From Desulfotruncus alcoholivorax DSM 16058 (GTDB taxonomy: Bacteria; Bacillota; Desulfotomaculia; Desulfotomaculales; Desulfallaceae): DNA of 64,000 nt. A model generated the notes under the pieces. That model was not told the DNA's origin. It did no database searches and saw only the letters and a list, made by a program, of their open reading frames with translations. Made by a program: the position numbers and the translations under genes. Shown here piece after piece: positions 1-11,917 of this stretch (its first letter is position 1; every line of letters begins with the position of its first letter). The stretch spans positions 25,731-89,730 of the forward strand of contig NZ_AUMW01000016.1 in NCBI RefSeq assembly GCF_000430885.1. Direction: 5' to 3'.

Positions 1-428
1 GGACTATTTTTATTACCATCTTTACTTATTTCATCACCAGGCGCCTGGTACGAAAACTTGGTTATGATGCTGCACCTGAATTCAAGTTTTTAGAATGGAG
101 GTTGCCCTGGTATTCAATATGGCTGGTGATTACCGGTCTGGCTATGGCAATGGCCGGAGATGAATTTTCGTTAAGAGTAGTTGGTATAATCGGTAAAAAT
201 ATGCTTTATATTTCAGCGTTTATTTTCTTTGTCCTTGGATCGGCTGTATTAACTTATTTTTTACAAGCCTGGAAAGTGCCCAAGGTAGTGAAAATTATCA
301 TTACCATTGCCCTATTCTTATATCTACCCCTCGCCACGGCAATAATACTCTCCCTCGGCGTAGTAGACCCCGTGGCAAATTTGAGGCGCCTGTCAGCGGA
401 CAGCGACGAGGGATCCAAAGGAGGATAA
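1..428 (+). CDS. DUF2232 (YybS-type) membrane protein, 3' part
   Basis: The reading frame is open from the window edge, so the 5' end lies upstream. The visible C-terminal part is hydrophobic, with about three membrane segments (around WYSIWLVITGLAMAMAG, MLYISAFIFFVLGSAVLTYF and IIITIALFLYLPLATAIIL) and a charged tail. Length, hydrophobicity and position directly upstream of rplI fit the YybS/DUF2232 family, whose biochemical function is unknown. Only 3 bases separate its stop from rplI, and the rplI ribosome binding site lies within its last codons, so the two are probably co-transcribed and translationally coupled. Family assignment rests on context as much as on sequence. Confidence 0.7.
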   Translation, partial: TIFITIFTYFITRRLVRKLGYDAAPEFKFLEWRLPWYSIWLVITGLAMAMAGDEFSLRVVGIIGKNMLYISAFIFFVLGSAVLTYFLQAWKVPKVVKIIITIALFLYLPLATAIILSLGVVDPVANLRRLSADSDEGSKGG

Positions 429-431
429 TAG

Positions 432-878
432 ATGCAGGTAATACTCCTTGATGATGTTAAAAAGCTTGGTAAAAAGGGCGATATCATCAAAGTAGCTGAA
501 GGGTACGCGCGGAACTTCTTAATTCCCAGAGGCCTGGCTGTAGAGGCAACAGGAGGCCAGCTAAAAAATCTGGAAATGCAAAAGCGCGCAATGGATGAAC
601 AAAAGAAAAAGGCTGAAGACAAGGCCAGGGAACTGGGGGCCAAGATTGATGGTCTAAAGATTATAATAAGCACCCGGGTGGGTGAAGCAGGAAAACTTTT
701 TGGTGCTATCAGTAATAAGGATATTGCCGATACTCTGCAAAAAAATTACGGGTTGGAAGTAGACAAAAAAAAGATTATCTTAAAAAACACGATCAAAGCA
801 CTTGGCGAGTACCCCGTAGTTATTAAGCTGCACCCCGCAGTGCAGGCTCAAATCACAGTAAACGTTGTAGCGGAGTGA
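432..878 (+). CDS. rplI: 50S ribosomal protein bL9
   Basis: A 148-residue protein with the typical bL9 start ([17 protein letters not shown]), the N-terminal RNA-binding motif with [13 protein letters not shown], a long lysine-rich connecting helix at about residues 40-75, and a C-terminal domain. bL9 binds 23S rRNA at the base of the L1 stalk. The ATG follows a strong AAAGGAGG site. Full family length and no anomalies. It follows the DUF2232 gene and precedes lonC and dnaB, the usual Firmicutes neighbourhood. Confidence 0.98.
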   Translation: MQVILLDDVKKLGKKGDIIKVAEGYARNFLIPRGLAVEATGGQLKNLEMQKRAMDEQKKKAEDKARELGAKIDGLKIIISTRVGEAGKLFGAISNKDIADTLQKNYGLEVDKKKIILKNTIKALGEYPVVIKLHPAVQAQITVNVVAE

Positions 879-925
879 ATTTGGTGCTTAGTTGCAGCAA
901 ATCGACAACAAGGAGAACAGACATA

Positions 926-2842
926 ATGAAAGGTATTCTTGAAAAAATCAAAAATAAAACCGACCTGGGGCCAAAATTCAGGGAATTTGAGCAGCTAAAG
1001 AGGCAAGTTAATGCTTTTTATAGTGTTCTTGCTGATTTATACGGGTCAGATAAAATTGTTTTGCGGGCCGGGAAATTAAATGTTTTAAAAATGATGCGTT
1101 CAGAAAACCTGGCGGAACAGGTACTGGCGTTGAAAAAATTGGTTTTTGAAGATCCCACTCCCGATACAGTCCCAAGTACGGAAGAGATACCGGCCATATT
1201 GGATGAAATCGGTGAAGAATTGGCCGACATCATAGCCAGGCGAACAGTAGAAGACGACCTGGATAAAAAAATCAATGAACGCATGCAACAGCGCCACGAA
1301 GAATACGTACGTGAAATAAAGATGCAAATCATTAAAGAGAACACCGGCCCCGAAAACGCCCAAACATTAAAAAAATTGGCCATACTTGAAAAACTTGATC
1401 AAAAAAATCTGACCAGGCGTGCTCTGGACGTACTGAGGCCGTCTTCTATTGAGCAAATTGTTGGGCAAGAACGCCCGGTGAGGTCTCTTTTGTCAAAATT
1501 AGCATCTCCATTCCCTCAGCACATTTTGCTATACGGCCCCCCTGGTGTTGGAAAGACGACAGCGGCCAGGCTGGCGCTTGAAGCTGCACGTGCTTTGCAG
1601 AACAGCCCGTTTAATCAGGATGCGCCGTTTATTGAAGTAAACGGAACCACGCTGCGCTGGGATCCGCGTGAGTCTACCAACCCGCTGCTGGGTTCGGTGC
1701 ACGACCCCATTTACCAGGGCGCCAGGCGCGACCTGGCCGACAGCGGCATCCCGGAACCGAAACCGGGATTGGTTACCGATGCGCACAGCGGTGTGCTTTT
1801 TATTGATGAGATTGGGGAGCTTGATCCTATTTTACAGAGCAAGCTGCTCAAAGTGCTGGAAGATAAAAGGGTGTACTTTGAATCATCTTATTATGATCCG
1901 GCTGATACTAATCTTCCCAGGTATATTAAAAAGCTTTTTGAGGAGGGCGCCCCGGCCGATTTTATTTTGATCGGGGCCACTACCCGGGAACCGGAAGAAA
2001 TAAACCCGGCTATTCGCAGCCGCTGCGCTGAAATATATTTTGAGCCCTTAACTCCGGCAGACATTCGGGAAATCATCTACCAGGCCGCCAAAAGGCTTGG
2101 TGTCTCCCTTGAAAACGGAGTTGCCGATGTTATCGCTGAATACACCATAGAGGGAAGAAAGGCTGTAAATTTCCTGGCGGATGCTTATGCCATCGCCTGC
2201 TACAAAGCCGGTGGAAACAATCAACCTGTAATTGCGCTGGATGATGTTTATGAGGTTATCCAGGTCAGCCGGATGACGCCTTATGTCTGCAGAAGGGCCA
2301 GCAGCGAAGGTGAAGTTGGCAGGATTTTCGGACTGGGTGTTTCCGGCTTTCTCGGGTCGGCTTTGGAGATTGAGGCCATGGTCTTTCCGGCCGGGCGCAA
2401 GGGTGGCGGAGTTATCCGGTTTAATGAAACCGCGGGAAGCATGGCCAAGGATTCGGTTTTTAATGCTGCCTCCGTCTTGCGCAAGCTGACCGGGCGTGAT
2501 CTGCATGATTACGACGTGCACGTAAACGTGGTGGGCGGCGGGCGCATTGACGGCCCCTCTGCGGGTGTGGCGATTTTCATGGCAGTTTACAGCGCTCTGG
2601 AAAAATTTCCAATTCCCCAGGACATTGCTGTTACCGGTGAGCTTTCTATTCAGGGTAAAGTAAAAGCCGTGGGCGGTGTACCCGAGAAAATATATGGTGC
2701 TAAACAGTGTGGTGTTAAAACAGTATATGTCCCCTGGGAAAACAAAAAGGATGTGCCTGCTGATACCAGGGGGGTTGATGTTGTTACAGTGGTTTCGGTG
2801 GAGGAAATAATTAGGTACGTTTTTAAAAAGCCGGTGCAATAA
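926..2842 (+). CDS. lonC: Lon-family ATP-dependent protease LonC
   Basis: A 638-residue protein combining an AAA+ ATPase and a Lon protease domain but without the long N-terminal Lon substrate domain, as in the LonB/LonC group of spore-forming Firmicutes. Walker A is LYGPPGVGKTT at about residue 203 and Walker B is LFIDEIGEL near 291. The catalytic serine is in GPSAGVAIF near 542 and the lysine in GGVPEKIYGAK about 44 residues later, the usual Ser-Lys dyad spacing. The N-terminal 130 residues are charged and probably coiled. I chose the ATG at 926 because it follows AAGGAG; an in-frame upstream start at 875 would overlap rplI and lacks a good site. Substrates cannot be inferred. Confidence 0.92.
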   Translation: MKGILEKIKNKTDLGPKFREFEQLKRQVNAFYSVLADLYGSDKIVLRAGKLNVLKMMRSENLAEQVLALKKLVFEDPTPDTVPSTEEIPAILDEIGEELADIIARRTVEDDLDKKINERMQQRHEEYVREIKMQIIKENTGPENAQTLKKLAILEKLDQKNLTRRALDVLRPSSIEQIVGQERPVRSLLSKLASPFPQHILLYGPPGVGKTTAARLALEAARALQNSPFNQDAPFIEVNGTTLRWDPRESTNPLLGSVHDPIYQGARRDLADSGIPEPKPGLVTDAHSGVLFIDEIGELDPILQSKLLKVLEDKRVYFESSYYDPADTNLPRYIKKLFEEGAPADFILIGATTREPEEINPAIRSRCAEIYFEPLTPADIREIIYQAAKRLGVSLENGVADVIAEYTIEGRKAVNFLADAYAIACYKAGGNNQPVIALDDVYEVIQVSRMTPYVCRRASSEGEVGRIFGLGVSGFLGSALEIEAMVFPAGRKGGGVIRFNETAGSMAKDSVFNAASVLRKLTGRDLHDYDVHVNVVGGGRIDGPSAGVAIFMAVYSALEKFPIPQDIAVTGELSIQGKVKAVGGVPEKIYGAKQCGVKTVYVPWENKKDVPADTRGVDVVTVVSVEEIIRYVFKKPVQ

Positions 2843-2861
2843 GTTAATTGATTAGAACCTA

Positions 2862-2990
2862 CTCAGGAGTCAGGGGTCAGTAATTTAACGAAACATATTT
2901 TGCAAAAGGCTGATAATTTATTGGTAAAGATATTCCCGGGGCATTCTGTATTCTGACTCCTGAATTCAGGCTTCTGACTTCTGAATACCT
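2862..2990. repeat. Intergenic TCAGGAGT/TTCTGAATTC repeat, copy 1
   Basis: Between lonC and dnaB. A left arm of tandem TCAGGAGT units (2862-2880) faces a right arm of TTCTGACTCCTGAATTCAGG type units (2944-2988). The arms are complementary in part, so the element could fold as a long imperfect hairpin. The core (2881-2942) differs from that of the other copies. Confidence 0.8.
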
Positions 2991-3012
2991 AAATATGACA
3001 GGTGATCAATAA

Positions 3013-4344
3013 ATGTGGGACAAGGTACCCCCCCATAATATAGATGCCGAGCAATCTGTGATTGGCGCATTACTTTTGGAAAACAAAGCTATATCCAAGG
3101 TGGCCCGTTTTCTGAACCCGGAAGATTTCTACCTGGAATCTCACCGGGTTATTTATAATGCCATCCTGGAACTTGAAGAAAACAATCAAGCTGCCGACCT
3201 GGTCACGCTTACGGATAAATTACGACGCAAGGGCGAACTGGAGAAGGTGGGCGGTGCTACTTACGTGGCCACACTGACCAATATTTCACCTACAGCAGCC
3301 AATGTAGAATACTATGCCCGGATTGTTGAGGAAAAAGCCCTTTTACGAAACCTGATTAATCTATCAATTCGAATTGCTGATATGGGCTATGAAGGCAGCG
3401 AAGATGCCGAGCGGTTGATGGAAGAAGCGGAAAAGATGTTGCTGGAACTGGGGTCGCGCCGTACTTTCACCGCTTTTACTGAAATAAAGGACATTCTATT
3501 AGAAACCTTTAAACATTTTGAATTTCTGCAAAAACACAAAGGTGAAATAACCGGTGTTCCTACAGGATTCAAAGAGCTCGACCAAATCTGCCAGGGACTC
3601 CAGCCCGGTGATTTAATTATAGTGGCAGGAAGGCCCTCCATGGGCAAAACCAGTTTCGGCATGTGTATCGGCTACCATGCAGCGCTGAAGACAAAAAAGC
3701 CGGTTGGTATATTTAGCCTGGAAATGTCCAAGGAACAGCTTGTTCAACGCATGATCTGCGCTGAGGCCAGGGTTGATCAACACAAACTGCGCTCCGGGTT
3801 TATCAGTGACATCGACTGGGCCCAGTTGACCCAAAAGGCCAGAGACATGGCCCAGCTGCCAATTTTTATTGACGACTCCGGCGTGCTTACGATCCGGCAA
3901 TTAAGGGCCAAGGCCAGGCGAATGCACTCAGAAAGAGGCCTTTCGCTGATTGTCATTGATTATTTGCAATTAATGCAGGGCAGCCGGCGGGCAGAAAACC
4001 GGCAGCAGGAAATAGCGGAAATATCCCGCTCTTTAAAGGCGCTGGCAAAAGAATTAAATGTGCCGGTTATGGCGCTGGCCCAGTTAAGCCGCTCGGTGGA
4101 ACAACGACAGGATAAAAAGCCTCAATTATCCGACCTGAGAGAGTCCGGAAGCCTTGAACAGGATGCCGATGTGGTGATGTTTATTTACCGTGATGAGTAT
4201 TACAACCCTGAGACTGAAAAGAGAGGCATTGCGGATATAATTGTAGCCAAGCAAAGAAACGGTCCAACGGGAACTGTGGAATTGGCGTTTCTTAAACAAT
4301 ATACCAAATTTATGGATCTGGCCCGCCGAACAGATGAGCCGTGA
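3013..4344 (+). CDS. dnaB: Replicative DNA helicase DnaB
   Basis: A 443-residue hexameric helicase of the replication fork. The N-terminal DnaB domain starts PPHNIDAEQSVIGALLL. The RecA-like ATPase domain has Walker A in GRPSMGKTS near residue 206, the IFSLEMSKEQL motif, Walker B LIVIDYLQLM, and the arginine-rich C-terminal motifs with DLRESGSLEQDAD and KQRNGPTG. Normal family length. The ATG follows AGGTGA. Separated from lonC by repeat copy 1 and followed by repeat copy 2, so it may have its own promoter in the gap. Confidence 0.98.
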   Translation: MWDKVPPHNIDAEQSVIGALLLENKAISKVARFLNPEDFYLESHRVIYNAILELEENNQAADLVTLTDKLRRKGELEKVGGATYVATLTNISPTAANVEYYARIVEEKALLRNLINLSIRIADMGYEGSEDAERLMEEAEKMLLELGSRRTFTAFTEIKDILLETFKHFEFLQKHKGEITGVPTGFKELDQICQGLQPGDLIIVAGRPSMGKTSFGMCIGYHAALKTKKPVGIFSLEMSKEQLVQRMICAEARVDQHKLRSGFISDIDWAQLTQKARDMAQLPIFIDDSGVLTIRQLRAKARRMHSERGLSLIVIDYLQLMQGSRRAENRQQEIAEISRSLKALAKELNVPVMALAQLSRSVEQRQDKKPQLSDLRESGSLEQDADVVMFIYRDEYYNPETEKRGIADIIVAKQRNGPTGTVELAFLKQYTKFMDLARRTDEP

Positions 4345-4351
4345 TTCAATT

Positions 4352-4433
4352 ATTCAGAATTCAGTAGTCAGAATTCAAAAATACTACGAGACGATAAATC
4401 GTTCTCTTATGCTGACTCCTGACTCCTGTTATG
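4352..4433. repeat. Intergenic TCAGGAGT/TTCTGAATTC repeat, copy 2 (inverted)
   Basis: TCAGAATTCAGTAGTCAGAA at 4354-4373 faces CTGACTCCTGACTCCTG at 4412-4428, with the core TACGAGACGATAAATCGTTC between them. The core is close to the reverse complement of the core in copy 5 (48035-48060), so this copy is inserted in the opposite orientation. Confidence 0.85.
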
Positions 4434-4640
4434 ACTGTTATGAATTCATAGTTGACAAACAGTGCCTCCATTTGATACTATTGTAGTGCTGTGCTTTTAT
4501 CACATCAATCGGAGAATTATTTATGAACTAATAATCTAGTTAAGCTTATTAATTATTGACTCAAACACTGGCAGCCGTTTGGGTTATTTTTATGCCGGCA
4601 GCACAAAATATAATGAGTGGCCAACAGGAGGTTAGTATTA

Positions 4641-7327
<2,687 letters not shown>

Positions 7328-7341
7328 CAGCATTGAGACGA

Positions 7342-7371
7342 CCCGGGGCGGCGCTGATGCGTCGCCCCGGG
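7342..7371 (+). terminator. Hairpin after purA, probable terminator
   Basis: CCCGGGGCG (7342-7350) pairs with CGCCCCGGG (7363-7371), a 9-bp perfect GC stem. The downstream T tract is weak (CTTAATCCAATTT), so termination is likely but not certain. Confidence 0.65.
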
Positions 7372-7407
7372 CTTAATCCAATTTACAGAATTGGAATTAT
7401 AAGATTG

Positions 7408-7436
7408 TTGACACATCAGTTAATCTAATGTATTAT
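7408..7436 (+). promoter_or_regulatory. Sigma-A type promoter for the tRNA pair
   Basis: TTGACA at 7408-7413 and TATTAT at 7431-7436, separated by exactly 17 bases, starting about 20 bases before tRNA-Lys. This is the best consensus promoter in the window. Confidence 0.85.
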
Positions 7437-7455
7437 ATAGAACTGTAAGATTTGT

Positions 7456-7531
7456 GAGCCATTAGCTCAGTCGGTAGAGCACCTGACTTTTAATCAGGGT
7501 GTCCCGCGTTCGAGTCGCGGATGGCTCACCA
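7456..7531 (+). tRNA. tRNA-Lys (TTT anticodon)
   Basis: A 76-nt cloverleaf: acceptor GAGCCAT pairs with ATGGCTC, the D arm is GCTC..GAGC, the anticodon stem is CCTGA/TCAGG with loop CTTTTAA (anticodon TTT at 7489-7491), and the T arm is CCGCG TTCGAGT CGCGG. CCA is encoded in the DNA. Confidence 0.97.
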
Positions 7532-7571
7532 CTTTAGCATTCAGACATCAGTAGCTACCGGCAACCGGTAT

Positions 7572-7647
7572 GGCCCCATGGTCAAGAGGCCTAAGACACC
7601 GCCCTTTCACGGCGGTAACCCGGGTTCGAATCCCGGTGGGGTCACCA
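7572..7647 (+). tRNA. tRNA-Glu (TTC anticodon)
   Basis: A 76-nt cloverleaf: acceptor GGCCCCA pairs with TGGGGTC (one G-U), the anticodon stem is CCGCC/GGCGG with loop CTTTCAC (anticodon TTC), and the T arm is CCGGG TTCGAAT CCCGG. CCA is encoded. It lies 40 bases after tRNA-Lys and probably shares its transcript. Confidence 0.97.
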
Positions 7648-7650
7648 AAA

Positions 7651-7689
7651 AAAAAACACCTTCTATTGGTTTGGAAGGTGTTTTTTTTA
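7651..7689 (+). terminator. Rho-independent terminator after the tRNAs
   Basis: AACACCTTC (7655-7663) pairs with GAAGGTGTT (7674-7682) and is followed by a run of T. A-rich on the left and T-rich on the right, so it could work in both directions. Confidence 0.92.
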
Positions 7690-7805
7690 TGCGCTTTTTT
7701 TATTAATAGCTTGTGCACGCACCTTTTCGCCAATGCTGCCATATTATGCAAAATAAAGTAAGGTGAGGTAAAGCGCAATATATTCCAAAAGAGAGGGACG
7801 AAATT

Positions 7806-9218
7806 TTGGCTGGGCACAAGAAAAAGGTGTTAATAGTCGGCGCAGGTGTAGCCGGGGGAATTGTGGCGGAAGTGCTAAAGCAAAGGGTAAATGGTGAATG
7901 GGTGCCGGTTGCCTTTGTGGACGATGACCCCGAGAAACAAACTAAAGTTCTATATGGTCTCCCCGTTTTGGGGAATAGGCATTGCATAAATGACATAGTA
8001 AAAAAACTAAAAATAGATTACATAGTTATAGCTATGCCATCTGTGCCTGGTGAAGTAATACGGCAAATTGTAGAGATATGCCAAAAAACAAAAGTTCAAT
8101 TAAAAATTTTACCTGGGATTTATGATTTGATAACCGGGAAAATTAAAATTAGCGATATTCGAGATATCGAGGTTGAAGATTTACTTGGTCGCAGTACAGT
8201 GACATTAAATATTAGTGAGATAGCTAACTACCTAACAGACAAGGTAGTTCTAATCACTGGTGCCGGAGGATCAATTGGTTCGGAAATATGTCGCCAGATA
8301 GCCGTCTTTGGACCAAAAATACTTGTTTTACTTGGGCATGGTGAAAACAGTATTTATGAAATTGAGCAGGAGCTGAAGAAAAAATATCCGGATGTGCCTT
8401 TAGCTGCGATTATTGCTGATATCCGGGATTGCCGGCGGGTTAACCAAGTTTTTAATCAATTCCGCCCTGCAGTTGTTTTTCATGCAGCGGCCCATAAGCA
8501 TGTGCCATTGATGGAAAAAAATGAAGAGGAAGCTGTAAAAAACAATATTCAGGGTACCAGAATACTAACTGAAGCTGCTCATTTAAACAATACAGAAATT
8601 TTTGTGCTTATTTCAACCGACAAGGCAGTGAACCCAACCAGTGTTATGGGAGCCACTAAAAGGGCGGCGGAAATGGTTATTCAATGGATGAACGGTTTAA
8701 GTGCTACTAAATTTGTAGCAGTTCGTTTTGGAAACGTGCTTGGCAGCAGGGGTAGTGTAATTCCTTTGTTTAAAAAACAAATTGCCTCCGGTGGGCCGGT
8801 AACCGTAACCCACCCGGCTATGAAGCGCTACTTTATGACTACTTATGAGGCAGTGCATCTCGTTATTCAGGCCGGGGCTTTAGCACGGGGAGGTGAAATA
8901 TTTGTATTAGACATGGGTAAGCCAATTTATATAACTGATCTCGCTAAAAACTTAATTAGGTTGTCCGGTTATGAACCGGGAAAAGATATAGCGATACAAT
9001 ATACTGGCGTTCGTCCGGGGGAGAAATATGAAGAGAGTCTTTATTCAGATGATGAACAGGTTATGCCCACGAAACATGAGCGAATTTTCAAGATAGCTCC
9101 GAAAAAGAATAATTTTGTTCAACTGATTGATATGTTGGAGACTATAGATCAGTGCAATTATTCAAATCAGGAGCTAATTGCTTGTTTGATTAACGTTGTG
9201 GGCCTAAAACAGAATTAA
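7806..9218 (+). CDS. CapD/PglF-type nucleotide-sugar 4,6-dehydratase
   Basis: A 470-residue protein with two Rossmann parts: an N-terminal CoA/NAD-binding-like domain (VLIVGAGVAGG at about residue 8) and an extended SDR dehydratase domain (VVLITGAGGSIGSE near 150). The SDR part has STDKAVNPTSVMGATKRAAE, where Ser-Met-Lys replaces the classical Ser-Tyr-Lys triad, typical of UDP-GlcNAc 4,6-dehydratases. Unlike full CapD/PglF it lacks the four N-terminal membrane helices and is presumably cytoplasmic. TTG start chosen because GAGAGGGA precedes it. It heads the polysaccharide region and probably makes a UDP-4-keto-6-deoxy-HexNAc precursor (inference). Confidence 0.88.
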   Translation: MAGHKKKVLIVGAGVAGGIVAEVLKQRVNGEWVPVAFVDDDPEKQTKVLYGLPVLGNRHCINDIVKKLKIDYIVIAMPSVPGEVIRQIVEICQKTKVQLKILPGIYDLITGKIKISDIRDIEVEDLLGRSTVTLNISEIANYLTDKVVLITGAGGSIGSEICRQIAVFGPKILVLLGHGENSIYEIEQELKKKYPDVPLAAIIADIRDCRRVNQVFNQFRPAVVFHAAAHKHVPLMEKNEEEAVKNNIQGTRILTEAAHLNNTEIFVLISTDKAVNPTSVMGATKRAAEMVIQWMNGLSATKFVAVRFGNVLGSRGSVIPLFKKQIASGGPVTVTHPAMKRYFMTTYEAVHLVIQAGALARGGEIFVLDMGKPIYITDLAKNLIRLSGYEPGKDIAIQYTGVRPGEKYEESLYSDDEQVMPTKHERIFKIAPKKNNFVQLIDMLETIDQCNYSNQELIACLINVVGLKQN

Positions 9219-9235
9219 AAGGACGGTGTCTGCGA

Positions 9236-10573
9236 ATGTCAGGCATTAAGCAGGAGAAATTGGCCGAACAACTTATTGAAAAATTTATCAACAAAACGGC
9301 TGGCATTGCTGTAATTGGCTTGGGTTACGTGGGGTTACCGATGGCAGTGCAACAAGCTAAAGCAGGCTTTAAAGTGATCGGCATTGATATTAATACATCG
9401 CGCATTAATATGCTAAAAGAAGGTCAAAATTATATCCAGGATGTAACGGATAAAGACCTGGGTGAGCTGATCAAGTCAGGACGGTTATGTGTAACTACTG
9501 ATTTTAGCCTGCTGCAAAAAGCAGATGTAGTAATAGTTTGTGTTCCCACCCCGCTTTCAGAAATGCGCCAGCCTGATTTATCTTACATTAAATCAGCCGT
9601 TCATGAAATAGCCCAAAACCTTAGAACCGGCCAATTAATTAGTTTGGAAAGCACTACTTACCCCGGAACAACCAGGGAAATAGTTTTACCGATGTTGGAA
9701 GGCAGTGGACTTAAAGCAGGAGTTGATTATTTTCTGGTTTTTTCTCCGGAAAGGGTTGACCCAGGCAATAAAGTGTATCATCCAAAAGATGTAGCCAAGG
9801 TAGTGGGTGGTATAACGCCCCTTTGCAGTCATGTAGCTGTTATGTTCTACAAGCAAAGCTTAAAAACTTTGGTCATGGTTAGTTCACCTGATGCAGCTGA
9901 AATGACTAAAATATTCGAAAACTCTTATCGAGCGGTAAATATTGCTCTGGTCAATGAATTCATGCTTTTATGCGACCGCATGGGCTTAGATATATGGGAA
10001 GTATTGGACGCTGCGGGTACAAAACCATTCGGTATTCAAATATTTTACCCCGGTCCGGGTGTAGGAGGGCATTGTATACCCGTAGATCCTGTTTACTTGG
10101 CCTGGAAGGCCAGGGCCTATGGCTTTCAACCGCGATTTATTGAATTGGCGGAAGAATTAAACAACCGGATTCCGGAATACGTTATCCAAAAAATCATCAC
10201 GGTCTTAAACGATTACGGTAAATGCCTGAACAACTCTAAAATTTTAATTTTAGGGGTTGCCTATAAGAAAGATATTAATGATGTACGGGAGTCCCCAGCC
10301 TTAAAAATCATCAAGGACTTACAAGCCAGAAAAGCAATTGTTCAATACTTCGATCCCTATATACCACAGCTACCCTTGCCGGATAATCAATGTCTCCTGC
10401 ATTGTATTGAGTTAACCAGGGAAAACATTGCTGAAGCTGATCTGGTATTAATAATAACTGACCACTCCAGTGTTGATTATCAATTCGTTATTGATAATGC
10501 CAGGTTGGTTATTGATACCCGTAATGCCACAAGGCAAGTGCAAAAGGGCAGGGAAAAAATTATTAAAATTTAA
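9236..10573 (+). CDS. UDP-N-acetylglucosamine 6-dehydrogenase-like (WbpA type)
   Basis: A 445-residue nucleotide-sugar dehydrogenase. NAD site AVIGLGYVGLPMA near residue 26, central signature with PERVDPGN, the catalytic cysteine in PGPGVGGHCIPVDP near residue 280, and a C-terminal UDP-binding domain beginning ILILGVAYKKDINDVRESPA. It oxidises C6 of a UDP-hexose or UDP-HexNAc to the uronic acid; the N-terminal extension and the VDPGN and HCIPVDP forms favour the UDP-GlcNAc group. Located 17 bases after the dehydratase, so the two likely act in the same sugar pathway. Confidence 0.88.
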   Translation: MSGIKQEKLAEQLIEKFINKTAGIAVIGLGYVGLPMAVQQAKAGFKVIGIDINTSRINMLKEGQNYIQDVTDKDLGELIKSGRLCVTTDFSLLQKADVVIVCVPTPLSEMRQPDLSYIKSAVHEIAQNLRTGQLISLESTTYPGTTREIVLPMLEGSGLKAGVDYFLVFSPERVDPGNKVYHPKDVAKVVGGITPLCSHVAVMFYKQSLKTLVMVSSPDAAEMTKIFENSYRAVNIALVNEFMLLCDRMGLDIWEVLDAAGTKPFGIQIFYPGPGVGGHCIPVDPVYLAWKARAYGFQPRFIELAEELNNRIPEYVIQKIITVLNDYGKCLNNSKILILGVAYKKDINDVRESPALKIIKDLQARKAIVQYFDPYIPQLPLPDNQCLLHCIELTRENIAEADLVLIITDHSSVDYQFVIDNARLVIDTRNATRQVQKGREKIIKI

Positions 10574-10621
10574 GCCATTTCTTTTATTCCGGTAATTAAC
10601 GAGAAGGTGGTCTGTAACTTG

Positions 10622-11917
10622 ATGAAAGAACGCTTAAAAAATCGCGGCCTTGAACTGGCTCTATTTTTTGCCCTGGCATTGTTGGCCGGTCTTTTGGTGT
10701 ATGACAAAATGGTTATTTTTTCAATAGTGGCACTTATTGCAGTAGCAGTTTTCTTTTTAGCCGAGGGTTACCGTATTCAAATTGAGGATCGTTCAATAAT
10801 ATGGAAATTAGCTCTGGGTGCTCTATTATTAAGAATTGCTTTCATTATTGCCACCCAGGCATTTGATAATCCATTTTTAAGGGCCGATGGCATTACTTAT
10901 GCGCGTATAGGCAATGAAATCGTCCAAACTTGGAATGCCGGTGACCATTATATCATCCGCAAAGCTAATTATGGATATTACTATTTTAACGCCTTTATTT
11001 TTTATGCCACCGGTTATTATCCGGATATTGTACGATTGATTAACAGCATTATAGCTATTGGAGCAGCACTAAACCTCTATTTTATTTCCCTCAACTTAAG
11101 CGGTAGAAGAGCAGCCAAGTTTACCTTTGCGTTAACGGCTTTTTTCCCTTCCTTTGTAGTATGGTCAGCACTTAATTTAAAAGAAAGCCTCTGTGTTTTT
11201 CTGATTACTTATATTGTAAAAAAGATTATGGAAATTATGCGGGAATTTCATTTCATTAAGTTATTTGCCATAGCTTTGGCGCTGTTACCTTTGGTTACTT
11301 TACGATTTTATGTAGGCATATTACTGGGCGTTGTCATGGCGCTTGCCTACATTTTTTCAGCGGTCAATTTTACATGGAATAAAAGAATTGTTTATACTCT
11401 TTTATTAGTTTTTGTTGTAGGTGTTTCCCTGTTACAAATGGGTTACGGGTTTTTGGGAAAAGACTATCTAGCCAGTCAAAGCCTGGAATCTATTGGGGAA
11501 CAGCATAATGCAGGAGCCATAGGCGATTCAGCTTACTCACAAGAGGTTGACTTTAGTTCACCTTTAAAAGCCTTAATATATTTGCCATTGGGGTTGTTTT
11601 ACTTTGTCTTCGGGCCGTTGCCATGGCAATCAGGAGGGCTTTTAAAAATTATTAGTTTGCCTGAAATGTTTATGCTGTATATCTTGTATCTGTTTGTATG
11701 GCCGGGTATTTACAGCTTGTGGCGGCATAGGCGGGGTGAGTGTATTTTTTTGTTAATTCTCATCTCAAGCTTTACTTTAATCTACGCCCTTGGCGGGTCA
11801 AATATGGGTGGAATTTATAGAGTTCGGTTTCAGGTGCTGTCTCTGCTGTTTATATTTATCAGTCATGGTTTTGGGGGCGAAAAACAGCACAACGGGACAC
11901 AATTAGTTGGGGAGTGA
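10622..11917 (+). CDS. Polytopic membrane protein, GT-C or polymerase-like
   Basis: About 431 residues with roughly 9-11 hydrophobic segments. An acidic motif RADGITYARIGNEI in the first large loop and the segment FFPSFVVWSALNLKESL recall GT-C/PMT-type glycosyltransferases and polymerase-like proteins of polysaccharide loci. I do not recognise a specific family. The ATG at 10622 was preferred; a TTG one codon earlier is also possible behind GAGAAGGTGG. Its stop overlaps the start of the next glycosyltransferase, so the two are coupled. A role in assembling or transferring the repeat unit at the membrane is inferred. Confidence 0.7.
   Translation: MKERLKNRGLELALFFALALLAGLLVYDKMVIFSIVALIAVAVFFLAEGYRIQIEDRSIIWKLALGALLLRIAFIIATQAFDNPFLRADGITYARIGNEIVQTWNAGDHYIIRKANYGYYYFNAFIFYATGYYPDIVRLINSIIAIGAALNLYFISLNLSGRRAAKFTFALTAFFPSFVVWSALNLKESLCVFLITYIVKKIMEIMREFHFIKLFAIALALLPLVTLRFYVGILLGVVMALAYIFSAVNFTWNKRIVYTLLLVFVVGVSLLQMGYGFLGKDYLASQSLESIGEQHNAGAIGDSAYSQEVDFSSPLKALIYLPLGLFYFVFGPLPWQSGGLLKIISLPEMFMLYILYLFVWPGIYSLWRHRRGECIFLLILISSFTLIYALGGSNMGGIYRVRFQVLSLLFIFISHGFGGEKQHNGTQLVGE

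Noticed and set aside
2048..2839. 263-codon open frame on the - strand opposite lonC
   Set aside because: Lies fully inside a well-supported + strand gene, has no motif and no ribosome binding site. A shadow of codon bias.
7521..7817. Open frames across the tRNA genes and their terminator
   Set aside because: They overlap two clear tRNAs and cannot be protein genes.
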